Source: Hyalella azteca
Taxonomy: Eukaryota; Arthropoda; Malacostraca; Amphipoda; Hyalellidae
Direction: 5' to 3'
Assembly: GCF_000764305.2 (NCBI RefSeq)
Contig: NW_025947067.1
Span: 301,012-365,011 of the forward strand
Length of the DNA: 64,000 nt
How positions within the stretch are numbered: position 1 is the stretch's first letter; each line of letters opens with the position of its first letter. Below, piece by piece: positions 1 through 11,855 of the stretch. Below the pieces are notes generated by a model. That model searched no databases. It was not told the DNA's origin and was given only the letters and a program-made list of their open reading frames with translations. Made by a program: the position numbers and the translations under genes.

Positions 1-1039
1 TAGTCGACTCTGCGTTTGTAATCACCTTAATGGTCCAATCCATGGTCGCTACTGCATGCCTAGGAATTGAGTAAGGTATGGGAGTGAAAATATTTGCTTA
101 AACGGAGATCTGGAATGAAGTATATGACTCTGAAGAACTGCGAAGAAAATTGTGCAATACATCGAGTGAATGTAGAAAGCAGAAAAATTGTACGTGATAG
201 ATTTCGAGCGCTGGGTGGTCAGAGAAATTAGTAAGAAAATGCACTTGGTTGAAATGATTGGTTGAAATATTGCGAAGAATTTGTTGAAATTTTGCGATAT
301 CTGCTACTATGTAATAGATGTATTATCATGGATACCAGCAGATATTGCAAGCGAATAGCTGACAACTCAATACTTCAATAGGAATAGAAATTAATAATGC
401 ACCGCGGTATAAGCATCCAATGGAAGCAGGATGCATAAAGTGAACGAATGAATTTATCCAAAGACTTTGATGCAGAGCTTCTATCAGCCTGAAAATAATC
501 ATGCTTTCAACATTAAATCTGAGCGTTTAATGTTCCTTGAAAGGGGAACATGAGTCTTCGTTCAATTACACATCTGAAGACCATCAGGAAAACGCTTTTC
601 CGAAAAAATAAATTCTCAGTATTTCCCCATAAATTGAATCCTGAGAATCAGGACTAAAATTTGCAGGAAATCAAATTTTCCTCCAGTTATGTGAAGGCAA
701 TTTTCTTCCCTTAATCAATTTCTCTCAAGTTTAAAGTCTGAACTCGTGATATAAGTGCTCTAACAACACAGCTTACAAACCATTGCTCCTTCTGCCTGGC
801 TTTCATATCGAAGAATAAAGCGGGATTCAATTATTTGGCAACACTCCTCGAATGTTAGTATCCGTGTTCTCCTCGGTCGTAAATTGGAATAGAAGGCACC
901 CGCGGCAAATTAGCGCATCTGGAGTGAACTGTGAAGTGCATGGAAGAGGCAGACTGGACCTTTAGTGGCTCGGATGCTGTTAATAAAGTCTACATATTGC
1001 AAACGGCCCGAGTGGAAATACATTGAATCTCTTGGGCTA
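1..1039. other. Unique AT-rich DNA, no gene seen
   Basis: No ORF above about 60 codons lies wholly in this stretch, and I see no RNA gene. An ORF of 98 codons on the minus strand (910-1206) exists only because it runs through the 27-bp tandem repeat next door. Intergenic or intronic DNA is the simplest reading. Confidence 0.5.
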
Positions 1040-1120
1040 ACTAATATTGTTCTTGTTACTGGAATTACTAATATTTTTCTTGTTACTGGAATTACTAATA
1101 TTGTTCTTGTAACTGGAATT
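1040..1120. repeat. Minisatellite, 27-bp unit x 3
   Basis: Three head-to-tail copies of a 27-bp unit beginning ACTAATATTGTTCTTGTTAC. The copies differ at only two positions (a G/T and a T/A change). Because 27 is a multiple of three, the array keeps reading frames open on both strands, which explains the ORFs at 910-1206 (-) and 965-1165 (+). I do not call these genes. Confidence 0.9.
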
Positions 1121-3845
1121 AATCTCGGAATAATGATCGCAAACACAATCAAACTTGATAAATAAAGAGATTGTTTTGAATTAAACGAGCCAAAGCCCAG
1201 CAGCAAGGATTATTATGCAAGGTTTAATCGGCTTCTCTTAAGCTCCTGGTACAAATGGTCATTTCCTAGCTTTTCTACTCGCAATCGTGTTTCTTTCGAA
1301 AAATTAATATCTAAATTATGGAAATGTCTTCTATTTTAACGTTGTAGTCCAAGACGTAGTATAGAATGCAAAGAATATTTTGAATCATATATTTTAATCA
1401 TACCAATCTCTAGCCATACAAATCATACCAACAAAAAGCAAACACAATACGAAAAGCCAGCTTTAAAAAGGCATACACCAAATGCACAACAAAATATTAA
1501 CAACAAGCAGAAAGTATCCCTACCACTCAACCACAGACAATGCAACATGCAGTGCGATGCTAAAACTCCAATCATTACACAGCCAACGCAGCTCATAATC
1601 ACCATACACCCGCTGTCTCCTCGACGTATCAACGCTAAAAATGAGCGACTGCAAACAACGAAGGAAGTCTGCCACAGAACTGGACAACAAAATAAGCAGA
1701 TTATGTTGCATCTTTTCATCACATGGAATATCATCTGGTCTTGAGAAGCCTTGTTGCCGGCAGAGCTGCACTGGGCGTGAGTTTGATGACAGTTTGACTG
1801 GTCCAATTCCAGAGAACTTCCAGCCATTGCAACAAAAATTGAGAATACCCGCCAAGTTTCGTTGGACAAAAATTCTATTTTTGCTTCTACCGGCCGCACT
1901 TGTTTGTCAGGGAGTGAATATTTTCATTTAGAAGCGAAAGGAAAAGCGAGACGTTGGTCCAGGAACGAGTCAAAAGTTTGCGTTTAGAGTGGGGAATGCG
2001 GAAGTCGAGAAAATGTAAGGAAATTTAGTCGCAGCATTCCACGGAAGATACGGACGCAAATCTTTTTATAATTGCACATGGTTTACAGCTCTATAGAGGA
2101 AATTTCAACATTATCGGCCACGTTGCACGTTTTTATACTAATGGAAGCCTACATCAAACAAACCGGGAACCCATCGAGTTTATTCTATTAACTTGAAAAT
2201 TTCTTGAACATCCTGTATGACAAATGCATAAATCGGACTCCCCTATTCCGATTGAGAACATACGGCAATGATTTTTCAATCCAAAACACATATGGTGACC
2301 AAAATCTGATGGAGATCTGCTTCAAGAAGGTAACTATTGAGCACTTGAGCACTCGTCAATATCAATCCTGATACTGCGATGCCATTGCGTGAGATTCCAA
2401 TTTACGCCGTCACGCGTCGCGCCGCCATCCCATCTCAGAAAATTTGAACTGCTCAAGCCAGCGCCCAGCCAATAACGTTAGACGCCGACGAGCGTGGTAT
2501 GTCATCCCACACTTATTGCTTCCTGATGAGCATCCCTGCGGGGTGTGTGGGAGAAGCGGCTTCGGAACTTCGAAAGCAAAAATAAGCCTTAGGATCAAAA
2601 CATTGTGGAAAACACGTAACGTTTTATGCGAATAAAAAAATGTAGATGCTAAGATAAAATGTGTTTGTGTTTCGATGCTGTTTTATCAATTAGCTGGAAA
2701 AATTTAATTGTTGCTATGGTGTAAGTAAATTAATTATTGCTGCATTTTCTGCATTATTGTTTATTATTCGAAAAAGAAAAGAAACTGATATTGTGAACGA
2801 GAGTCGTTCAATTTTGCTCGCAATATAAAACAAGAACGAATTTGTTCCTGCTTTTGGAAATTATTTCGGTATATACTCATCAAACATGAATACCCAATAA
2901 TTTTCCAATATTTCTCTAACAATGATATGTACGATTCAAATTTCTGAAAAGTTCAATGATTTTTCTTATGTGAAATCAGAATAAAGAAAAGGTTCAACTG
3001 TAAATGGAACATATAATTTATAACCTTAGTAATTAGATTTCTTATTTATGAATTCCACCATAATACTCGAGTTCAACTTGAAATATCGATGATAATTTCG
3101 GTGTGACAGTCGTGCTTGGCTGTAGATCATCCCGAACATTGTTACATAAAAAGCTGGGGAATAATTCCATGGTTGAATTAATACATTAATTCAACCATGA
3201 ATAACTCAGACCTCAGAATTTGGGGTTAGACGCTATAACTTCTGGATAATTCAGAGTTCGTCCTCGCTGCCGAGACACGGTAAGACAACACCGTGACCGT
3301 GAATTAGGATTGCAATCACGCCGTGGTGGCTGACGTACGAGCGGCGATTTCTCTACGACATCTCTGGTCTCCTGGACCAAATTGGGGCGTTAATATAAAG
3401 TCTCGTTGGGTCTTAAGCATTGAATTAGAAATATTGTGGTGCGGCTGACGCGTGTAATCCATCGTGGCGGCGCCTCGCTGAAATATTTCAGAGGCCTGGC
3501 AGATTTATCAAATAGGAAACGGACAATTCTATAAATAAAAATGTATTGAATTAATAAAAAAGTCAATGGAATGATTGATTTTGGATTTTCAGTGGAAATA
3601 AAATAATTGTATCATTAAATGAAAATTTTTTTATCATTAGATTCATTTCCGAGTCCTAAACTGCTATTTGCTTCACTGACGGAAAAAATACATTTGGAAT
3701 GAAACTTTTTTCGCCCCAGAAGTTCAGTAGAACTTTAACAAGTTACCTATTAAATATTCATCAGTTGATATGTTTTCCTATGCATATTAAAAATAAAATT
3801 TAAATTAAATTTCTCTAGAACCGAAACTAATCATTCCCCGAATGC
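1121..3845. other. Mostly unique DNA, one unsupported ORF, one palindrome
   Basis: A minus-strand ORF of 158 codons (1423-1899) has a cysteine- and leucine-rich C-terminal half but no motif I recognise, and overlapping plus-strand ORFs (1547-1744, 1641-1931) are equally open. I treat it as unsupported. The segment around 3230-3480 is more GC-rich than its surroundings but has no long frame. A near-palindrome at 3168-3199 is listed separately. Confidence 0.45.
3168..3199. repeat. Near-perfect palindrome (15-bp arms, 2-nt centre)
   Basis: CATGGTTGAATTAAT at 3168-3182 is followed after two bases (AC) by its exact reverse complement at 3185-3199. Such a structure can extrude as a cruciform. No gene or transposon end is visible beside it, so its role is unknown. 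Confidence 0.85.
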
Positions 3846-3994
3846 AGGGCCCATACCTTCAAAATTCGCTAAGTGAATGTAAGTACTTACGCCCTATTTT
3901 CTTGTCTATGATTGGTGGATTTTGCCTGAAAGACCGTCAATGATTGGCTGATGAACTTACGATCTCTTAACTTTTTTTGAAAGTATAGGCCCAG
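3846..3994. mobile_element. MITE-like element B, copy 1
   Basis: About 149 bp bounded by terminal inverted repeats: the left end reads CAGGGCCCATACCTTCAAAA, and the reverse complement of the right end reads CTGGGCCTATACTTTCAAAA. A second copy with the same interior lies at 50482-50629. The interior has no coding capacity and includes the palindrome GTAAGTACTTAC near the left end. Size, inverted ends and dispersed copies fit a non-autonomous DNA transposon. I could not find a clear target-site duplication, so the superfamily is undetermined. The CAGGG start would suit hAT or Tc1-like ends. Confidence 0.7.
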
Positions 3995-4070
3995 GTTTCT
4001 AACCCGAGTGCATATGAAATTAATGCATTTCGCTGTCCGACACCGAAATTCTACTTACATAAAGACAAGG

Positions 4071-4102
4071 CACAGCATTGCTTGCCGCTGTGCAAGTCTA
4101 AA
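4071..4102. repeat. Direct repeat flanking MITE-like element A, left copy
   Basis: A 32-bp sequence beginning CACAGCATTGCTTGCCGCTG recurs at 4262-4293, on the other side of the element at 4101-4250. A shorter tandem echo (AACACTTTG.CAACACAGCATT) occurs at 4249 and 4292. This is far longer than a transposon target-site duplication, so a local duplication around the insertion is more likely. Confidence 0.8.
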
Positions 4103-4250
4103 AAATATAACTCAGTACTCACTGCAGTGAGTGACAGGGAGCGCATTTTCTAGTCGACGAAAACTTGAAGTCACGGACGGACAGACAGACGGACGGACAT
4201 GACGAGCACAATAGCGGCTTTTTTCCATAAATGAGAAAATGCGCTAAAAA
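4101..4250 (+). mobile_element. MITE-like element A, copy 1
   Basis: A 150-bp non-coding element seen three times in the window (also 19915-20111 minus, 34541-34705 plus). Order: AAAAATATAACTCAGTACTC, the palindromic CACTGCAGTG, an AGCGCATTTTCT block, GTCGACGAAAACTTGAAGTC, a GACG/GACA microsatellite, a GCGAGCACAATAG-type segment, then GAGAAAATGCGCTAAAAA. AGCGCATTTTCTC and its complement form inverted repeats around the microsatellite. Here the first block reads TCTAGTC where the other copies read TCTCGTC. The minus-strand ORF over it (4119-4307) translates the microsatellite as a Cys/Ser/Val run and is not a gene. Confidence 0.8.
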
Positions 4251-4261
4251 CACTTTGCCAA

Positions 4262-4293
4262 CACAGCATTGCTTGCCGCTGTGCAAGTCTAAA
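4262..4293. repeat. Direct repeat flanking MITE-like element A, right copy
   Basis: The right-hand copy of the 32-bp repeat at 4071-4102. It is followed by a run of ten C residues at 4316-4325, a likely slippage or sequencing-error site. Confidence 0.8.
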
Positions 4294-4727
4294 CACTTTG
4301 GCAACACAGCATTCTCCCCCCCCCCAGTATGGAAGAAATATTTGCTATGTAACCTCGCTCCTTTTAAATGACGCTTTGAATTAGGAGGGAATAAAATAAG
4401 GCCGAAGAACTCATCTCAACACATCGGTATTTCTAGTAAATTTATTTCAAAATATTTAACCTCCATAGTAAAATATAATTTGTTTATAATATAACAACTC
4501 GTATTGTAGATATGAAAACCCTGCAGTTTAACCTACATGTTGTTCATCTGAAATCTCTGAAGTTTAATTTACATTTTGCCTACCTAAGAGCGCTCCATTT
4601 CAAATTACATGTTTTAGGAAAGGCCCCGACAGCCTCGGAGCTACGAAACTTGCTGATCTGAATTAATTGCGAGGTTACAGTACTTCATAAATTGCTTGTT
4701 TGGCAGAAAATATTTATCTGTTGTCTT

Positions 4728-4728
4728 N
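4728..4728. other. Single-N assembly gap
   Basis: An isolated N in TTGTCTTNGCTAAA. Two more single Ns occur at 25465 and 43370, both at obviously problematic junctions. One-base Ns of this kind are typical of scaffolders that place a single N between contigs of unknown or negative gap size, so continuity across this point is not assured. Confidence 0.8.
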
Positions 4729-7700
4729 GCTAAAAATATTTTTGAATTCCAACGTCGAATATAATCAGAAATGAAAATGTTGTACAATTTTTTTGTAACT
4801 AGCCTCTACTGTAAAATATCATAATTAATTTTATCGTTTTGTTATAATAAATTGCTATTCATCGTGTAGAAATATTCATTTCAGACGTTTTATAGAATCC
4901 TTCATCCGCCCTTTTATTATTTTGCACCAAAGCAATTCACTGTCATCAAACACTGTTACTGATAATATAGAGACCACGTATCTTTCGTGCAGTATTAGCT
5001 CAGGAAGATTCGATTTTCGCTGGATAAATTTAATGAAAATCTTATTTTAAAACAAATAAAAACTAAGACTTTTCATGTATCGACCGTTTGAATGAGGCAA
5101 GGGAGAATGAATGAGACGAAGACTTAGTAAAATCTGTAGTCAGCAACTTCACAAATTTCTTCTCTTTGCTAAATTTCAATGAAATAGAACTGGTGTTCTA
5201 TCTCTTTTATCAAAAAAACATATGGTATGAATTATTTAGAATTTATTTTAGACAGTTCGTTTACGTTAATAAACTGAAACCTCATGCTCGGTATTATACC
5301 CTCAAGAATTTTGATAATAAAAACTTTGCAGAAACTTTTCAAGAAATCAATCCTCAAAACAAATTTCATCCTTATGATTCGTGAATTTCAAACAAGCATT
5401 ATTCAATAAACCCGTCATCAATGTCTCGGTAACTTTTATATGGAACTGACACTCGCATAATCGACTCCCGGAACAGAAATTTCCTATCGAGTCACCCCAG
5501 TCATTGTTTAGTGATGGCATCACAATATTGAGTATGGCTGCAGGTGATGTTGCTAAGCCAATAACCCGCCCGTTCACTGTACAATATCTGTCAAGATTGT
5601 CACCCTGAGATAGCGCCGCGTGCCGCAGCATCCGATTATATGGAGCATAGAAGGCTGGCTCTGCCTTGGGATATGTGTGGCTCTTGAAGTCAACGTTTAC
5701 AATCATTGATGTAGCATCGATCTCATATGTAAGTACGTATCGGCAGTTAATGTAATGTAAATTTATTCATATTTACAGTCGGAGTTGCATTTCCAGCCAT
5801 CTAACTTTTTGAGTACGACTAGTACTCAAAAGAGTCGTAGATAAAAAAAATATATTACATAGTATCAATGCAAACAAGTAAGGAAACCAAAACAGACAAG
5901 TTATATGTATTTAAATATGTTGAAGCCAACTAAGCGAGAATGTTATCGTTATAACGCAGCGGATTTAAAGTGTTCCAGCCAAGCTAGAGATGGTGTCGTC
6001 TGTGAGGCGCAGTGGAGCAATCTCGTGAGCAATGGACAGTTAAGGCTGTTACGGAAGCTTTTTCATGATGATTAACTGCACTAAAAGTCTGAAAATGACT
6101 GAACTTTAATCAGGCTAGCGCGGTAACCTCGTATGATGGACATACGTATTTTTCCTTCCATTCGTAAGGACCGGCAAAAATGGGCTATTAAACTCATAAC
6201 AATTGCTTTAAGCCTTCAGAAAAGTGATGCCGTAGCCGTGAACGTGATTCGTGGATAAACGTCAAATTGCCTTGCAGGCGACGCAATTTCATAAAATTTT
6301 ACTTTGCATTTCAATAGCTCTACCAAAACTATTAACAATCGTGTGAAATTTTGAATTCGTTTTCTACGAAACTAACTCACCGTTAGAAAGAGCTACCGTC
6401 GTTTCCCTTGATGGATTTTTCACACAATGAATGATGGATTAATGTACAAAAACAGAAACCGTATATAAAAAATAACCACTTAATAAAGCGATTTTAATAA
6501 GGGAGGTTTCACTCCAGACATAAAGATGGTATTTTAATTGTAAGGCAAACTTATCAGTCGACTTACCTCTTATTTTTTATATTCTTCTGAATTCATAAAC
6601 CTAAAAACATATATATGCATCATGCTTATACTGCTGTATCATTTGATAAAAAATTACGCAATTAAATTCCATCTAATATTTGCGGTTTCTGATTAATATC
6701 GCTTCGTATTCATCGTTTTAATGAGACTGGTAACTTCTGGAAGTATGAGACGAATGACTTCTGGAACCTCCACTTCCTGTTTGTGTGTTTCGCATCATAC
6801 ATTATTCACACCACCAGCACCGAGATTGAATGTCAAGTCTCCTTCACAAGAACATCAAAAGCTCTTTGCTGTTTCGCTCAAGGCCAGGCAACTAGAAGAT
6901 ACTTTCTCATGTTTTCTTGTTTGCACAGGTACAATTTTTTAAAGTGGCAATTTTTAGCACGTTTACAACCATGTTTCTCCACAAACGGAAATATTTGCGT
7001 AATTATTTACACGTTTACAAAGACAGGTTTCTCTGTACTATGAACTCACAGTATGGCTATTTGTGAACTAATTTTCTCTTATGCAGTAACACCGCTTTTG
7101 CATGACTCCGAACACTCAGAATAACGAGAATAGCCGACATTATAAAGACGCTTGCCATCCAAGTTTGTATGCAAGACGTCGGGCCCCTTGGGTGATATCG
7201 GAAAGAGATAGACATTGCTACTGCGTCTGCGCCAGCCTCATGTTAGGTAGTAGTCGACATCGCTTTGGGGTCTTCAAACCTCACGAAATTCAATGAGAAT
7301 GTTGTTCAATATTGGAGAGCCGAAGGGAAGATGCGAGAAGATAGGGATTTCAAAGTTACCGCTATTGAGGGTCCTTAGTGCTTGTCTTTAACAGCTGTTT
7401 GTGTGTTTGTGTGGCCAACAATAAACTCTTAATGCATGAAAGACAAATAGATACGATAGTTCACATTATGGTGTAAAGGGCAGAAATCATTATTAATTAA
7501 TTAAGGAAAAATTAATGTAACATTATTAGGCAATGATATTTATTTTAGACACTATTTTATTGTTCAAAATTGTGAATTGTCACTTTAGTCCAAAGTTTAA
7601 GATTATTATGTACTCATATGTGCTGGAGGTATGTACTGCCTTTGAATGTGAATATTTAAACATGTTTGTTAATAGGCTAGATTGTGAATATTTATATTTT

Positions 7701-8528
7701 AAGTTTATGGTATACGTTTTACTGATTTGTTTGCTTTTATTTGTTTACATATTCTCAATTCTTCATTTTCGGAAAACCTCATTCCCAAAATTAAAGCTCA
7801 TATTAAGAGTTAGCCTCAGACCGCAAATTTTAAACGGAAGCAGAGCCACCAACAAACAAACCGTTGACTCAAAACAATGTCAACGTTGATTGGTGTTTGT
7901 TCAGAATGATATTTCCATCTCATCGATAATTTAATTTTTTTATATGATAGACAGTGGTTGAATATAATGTTCTAATTATTAATAATAAGTAACCTACAGA
8001 ACCTAGATACGATCTTGTAGTCAATTAAGTTGGGAGTTATTATAGAGCACCTGATAATAGATAATGTTTATCTAAAGGATCTGTAATTTAACATTACAGT
8101 TTATGTTGTCTAACTTACTCTTTGTTCACATATGCATTATTATATAGACAATGTCTGGATGTACATTGCGAATACATATCATCCATATACATAAATTGAA
8201 AAGAATTTGCAAATCTGAAAAGGAAAGAGTGAAAATCAAACTAATTTGAATTTTTTCAAAATCTGAATGCGATTTTGTCACATTTTTTATTGAAACAATC
8301 GAAATAATTACTGTACCGCATGCCCGAATGAAAATAAAAATTGAACCATTTAAATCTTTTCAAAGCGCCTAGCTTTTACAAAATATGATGAAGAGTTTGT
8401 GTTTTCGACTGTTCCAGACAATCGTACGTACGTCATTGTGTTGCTTATACCTGCTAAAACATTTTAATAGTTGAATTATCTTCAGTTTCGACAGTTCCAG
8501 TTTGAATTGCACTTTCATATAATTTTGT

Positions 8529-8945
8529 TTAAGCTCCGAGATTTCTTAATGTTGCTGTAATCTGGAACTCTGACACAAACAGCTGTACTGGCGGGCATTT
8601 CACTGCGCTCCAACCAAAAAGACCGTAAGATCGTTTATGCCAGCAGTTCCTCTTCTTGATTTTATGGTAGTATTCGAGCGACGGTTTTCTTATTTTCATG
8701 GTCTCGGTGATCCTAAAAGTTTCGCTAGCTTCCATATTTTGGCATGAGTGAGGTTCCTCTAAACTCTGGCGCAATTGCGGCAATACAAAGCTCCTTATAG
8801 TCAGGAAAAATGAAAAGACTTTCAGGATATCAGTCTGATCTAAACAATGCACGTACGGCGCTCCGGTTGCTTTTTCCTTTGCACATGTCACAGTCGGATA
8901 CTCGCTGACATAAAGATATTTAGGAGAAAACTCGAGATCTTCCAA
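8529..8945 (-). CDS. Hypothetical ORF, 138 codons, function unknown
   Basis: A minus-strand ATG-to-stop frame of 138 codons in otherwise unique DNA. The predicted protein starts MEDLEFSPKYLYVSEYP, is mixed in composition and contains several cysteines (in the CAKEK, CLDQTD, SCQNM, NCWHKR and KCPP contexts). There is no signal peptide or membrane helix, and I recognise no domain. In DNA this A+T-rich a frame of this length is uncommon but can arise by chance. No splice-site pattern or neighbour supports it. It could equally be a chance ORF or an old pseudogene. Confidence 0.12.
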   Translation of the reverse strand: MEDLEFSPKYLYVSEYPTVTCAKEKATGAPYVHCLDQTDILKVFSFFLTIRSFVLPQLRQSLEEPHSCQNMEASETFRITETMKIRKPSLEYYHKIKKRNCWHKRSYGLFGWSAVKCPPVQLFVSEFQITATLRNLGA

Positions 8946-10324
8946 TTCAAGAGTTATCCTGAAATTATATCTATGTTTGAAAGACCATAGGACTCGATAA
9001 CGTGTGTAATCCAGACATGATTTTTAGTTTTTTATCCTCTGAGTCGTCCAGTAAAGATATACCTACCCTAAACAAACCTAAACCAACCTTCAGAATTTAG
9101 AAATGACTGAACCCACAGATGCAAATGATATGTGCCAATGTTAAATTACGAAATGAAATAAATATAGTCAAAGACCCAACTTAGTTAAATATATTTGTCG
9201 GTTACTTTATTTATTCATAAACTATTAAATCCACATACCAGACATTATCATCACCAATTGAAATAATTCTTAAGTTTACTGGCAGTTCACTATAACAGCG
9301 GTTATCGGTCAATTCCCCAAAACAACATAACCCTCAAACATGAAATTAAAGTTACTGTGCAATTGTAAAATTACCTACTTTCGTTAAATAGTTGAAGGGC
9401 CAACTTTATTTTGTGAAAATTACTCGGTTACATAAAAAATTCAGAAATGGCTAAATTCCCCTATACAAGCAAATATAACAGCACTGCATAGGCGTAAAAT
9501 TGAAATATTTTTTCGAGTTGAATGGCGATCCAAGTTCACTATGCGGCGGTCGTCGGGTTATTACCTAATTAAAAACGACTAAACTTGCATATCTTAAATT
9601 ACAACGACACTGCGCTGACGTAAAATTAACATATTTCTCGAGTTGGTGAAGATCCTAGTTCATTTGCGGCAGTTTTCGGTTAATTAACTAAATCGAAAAA
9701 CACTGAACCCAAACAGTGAGAATTATCACATCCACTTTGCATGTGTAAAATCCAAATATTTATCGAGTATTTCATTTTCGGCGGTTACCGGTAACTTATC
9801 CAGTTCAAAAACCTCTCAACCTACATCCGGGTAATAATTTCTGCCAATGAGAGGGTGTAAAAGAATGACATGCTTTCAAATTAGTTGAAGATTCAATTGC
9901 AGTCCAGTCATTCATCAGTTACTTACTTAATTCATAATGGATCGAACCCATGTATCTTAAATTAGTACAGCTATTTTGCAGGTGTGAAAATAACATCTAT
10001 CTCGAGTTTAGTTGACATAAAGTTCATTAGCGACGATAATTGTTATCAGTGTATTACCCAATCTAAAAATAACTATAACCACATTCCTTAATTTTTGAAG
10101 CGACTGCGCAGCTGTAAAATTATCATATATCTCAAATTTGTCAAAGACATAACTTTATTCGAGAGATTTTCCATTTACTCACCTGATTCATAAACGACGA
10201 AACCCAAAATAAATTTTTACCGCCACTGCGCAGGTGCAAAATTGACATATTTCTCGTATTTTGGGGAGATTTATATAAACGTATGGCGGTCATCGGTTAA
10301 TTACCTCGCTGAAAATCTTTATGT

Positions 10325-10670
10325 GGATCCTTCAGGTTCGTTGAAGACAGTGAATGAAGACAGGGTTTCGTGATATTTACCGGTTTCTATTATCAATAAA
10401 AAGAAGATAGTATAAGAAACTATTCTCCAAATTCTATATGGTAACTTTGAAGTCATTTTACAGACTAATCTTCAGTAAACATGTAACGAATAATCTATTC
10501 TTCCCGAAATAAGGGAGGTTTGGTTTGGCATTCGCAAATAGCTCAGTTGACAGACAGATCGCACAACACGTACTAGTTTACACAGCTCGACTTGGTCTTT
10601 AAACTTCAGCTTATTAGAAGTAGTACGAAACGTTAACAACACATGTTTACATGAAATTCTTATAGACATT
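10325..10670. other. Non-satellite segment interrupting the 126-bp array
   Basis: Between the monomer ending near 10320 and the one resuming near 10670 the periodic motifs disappear for about 350 bp. The segment carries a 71-codon minus-strand ORF (10472-10687) with no recognisable motif. It may be an insertion into the array or monomers diverged beyond recognition. No inverted termini or target-site duplication were found. Confidence 0.4.
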
Positions 10671-10876
10671 GCGCACATGTAAGACAAACAAATTAATTGA
10701 GATTGGTAGAGATCAAGTTTTTAATGGAAGTTACCAGTTAATTACGTAATTCAGAAATGACTAAATACACGAAACTGAAATTTTTGCCGCCATTGCTCGA
10801 AACACATTGGTGTACAAACAGTACAATGTTAACATTATGTTACACCATTTACACTGTATACAGCAGTTTGTTTAAA

Positions 10877-10902
10877 TGTTACACCATTACGCTGGTGTAA
10901 CA
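10877..10902. repeat. Perfect 10-bp hairpin inside a satellite interruption
   Basis: TGTTACACCA at 10877-10886 is complementary to TGGTGTAACA at 10893-10902 with a 6-nt loop. A further TGTTACACCA-like copy lies just upstream (about 10838), and ACATTGGTGTAC lies at about 10804. The cluster at 10796-10915 therefore looks like a small inverted-repeat insertion in the satellite. Confidence 0.75.
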
Positions 10903-11855
10903 TATGTTTACCCACCTTGGCCGTAATCCAATTTGCATTTGCGACAGCTATTTATTAATAGTCTAATTCATAAAAAAACTAAAAACGTGTTTTGGAACTG
11001 CTTGTAGCTACTGCCCGGTTATAAAATTAGCAAAATTTTCAAATGAATTAGGGATTTAATTCATTCGAGAGTTCAATCGGCAACTTACCTAATTAAGAAG
11101 ATACTCTAATCTCATTCCTGAAATTATTACATACACAGAGCAGGTGTAAATTAATATAAATTTTTGTGGTTTGTAGAGTTTACTGTTTGTACCTGTAACG
11201 TCGGTTTTTTTGGATTTTAACGGATGATTACATAATTTAAAAATTATCGAAAACAAATGCCTGAAATTATTATAGTCGATGATCAGCAGTAAAATAGCCT
11301 AGATTATTGAATTAATTTGAAGGCCTAACTTTATTTGGGACAGTTATCGGTTACTTTCTTAATTCAGAAACACTTGACTCATAAAGCTAAAATCATTAAT
11401 TAAAGCCAGAGCGCATGTGATAATTTCTCGTGTTTGGGGGAGATACTATTTGTTAATTTCACAATTCAGCAATGACTAAGCATACACTTGTAAAATTAAC
11501 ATATATCTCGATTTTGGTTGAAATAAAGGTCATCAGTTGATTACGTAATTCAAAAACGACTAATCAAACACTCTTGAAATTATTATAGTTATTTATGGTT
11601 GTAAATGCAACTAATTTCCTAATTTAGCAGAAGATAAATGTTCACAAATGACATTTATCGGAAACTCACCTATTTCGAAAACGACAAAGCTAGCCCACAT
11701 ATTTTAAATTATTGCAGTCGCCGAGCAGCTGTACAAATGAAACATTTCTCAAGCTTCTGGGGATTCAAGTTCATTTGATGCAGTTATCGTTTAAATAAAT
11801 AATTCTTAAATAAATAGACAAACATCACTGACATTGTTACAGCCACTGTGCCTAG

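Larger units (their letters stand above)
4294..9090. other. Unique AT-rich DNA with unsupported ORFs
   Basis: No recognised gene. The longest frames are a minus-strand ORF of 119 codons at 5347-5706 and one of 138 codons at 8529-8945. Neither shows a family motif, a signal peptide or a repeat. Other ORFs (5166-5384, 6721-7043, 7102-7296, 7533-7889) are short and low-complexity. A one-base N gap sits at 4728. A diverged single exon cannot be excluded for 8529-8945 without RNA or homology data. Confidence 0.4.

Noticed and set aside
4119..4307. 62-codon ORF, with a similar one at 34559-34750, as a conserved protein
   Set aside because: The similarity comes from the shared MITE-like element A; the Cys/Ser/Val/Arg run is its GACG/GACA microsatellite read on the minus strand.
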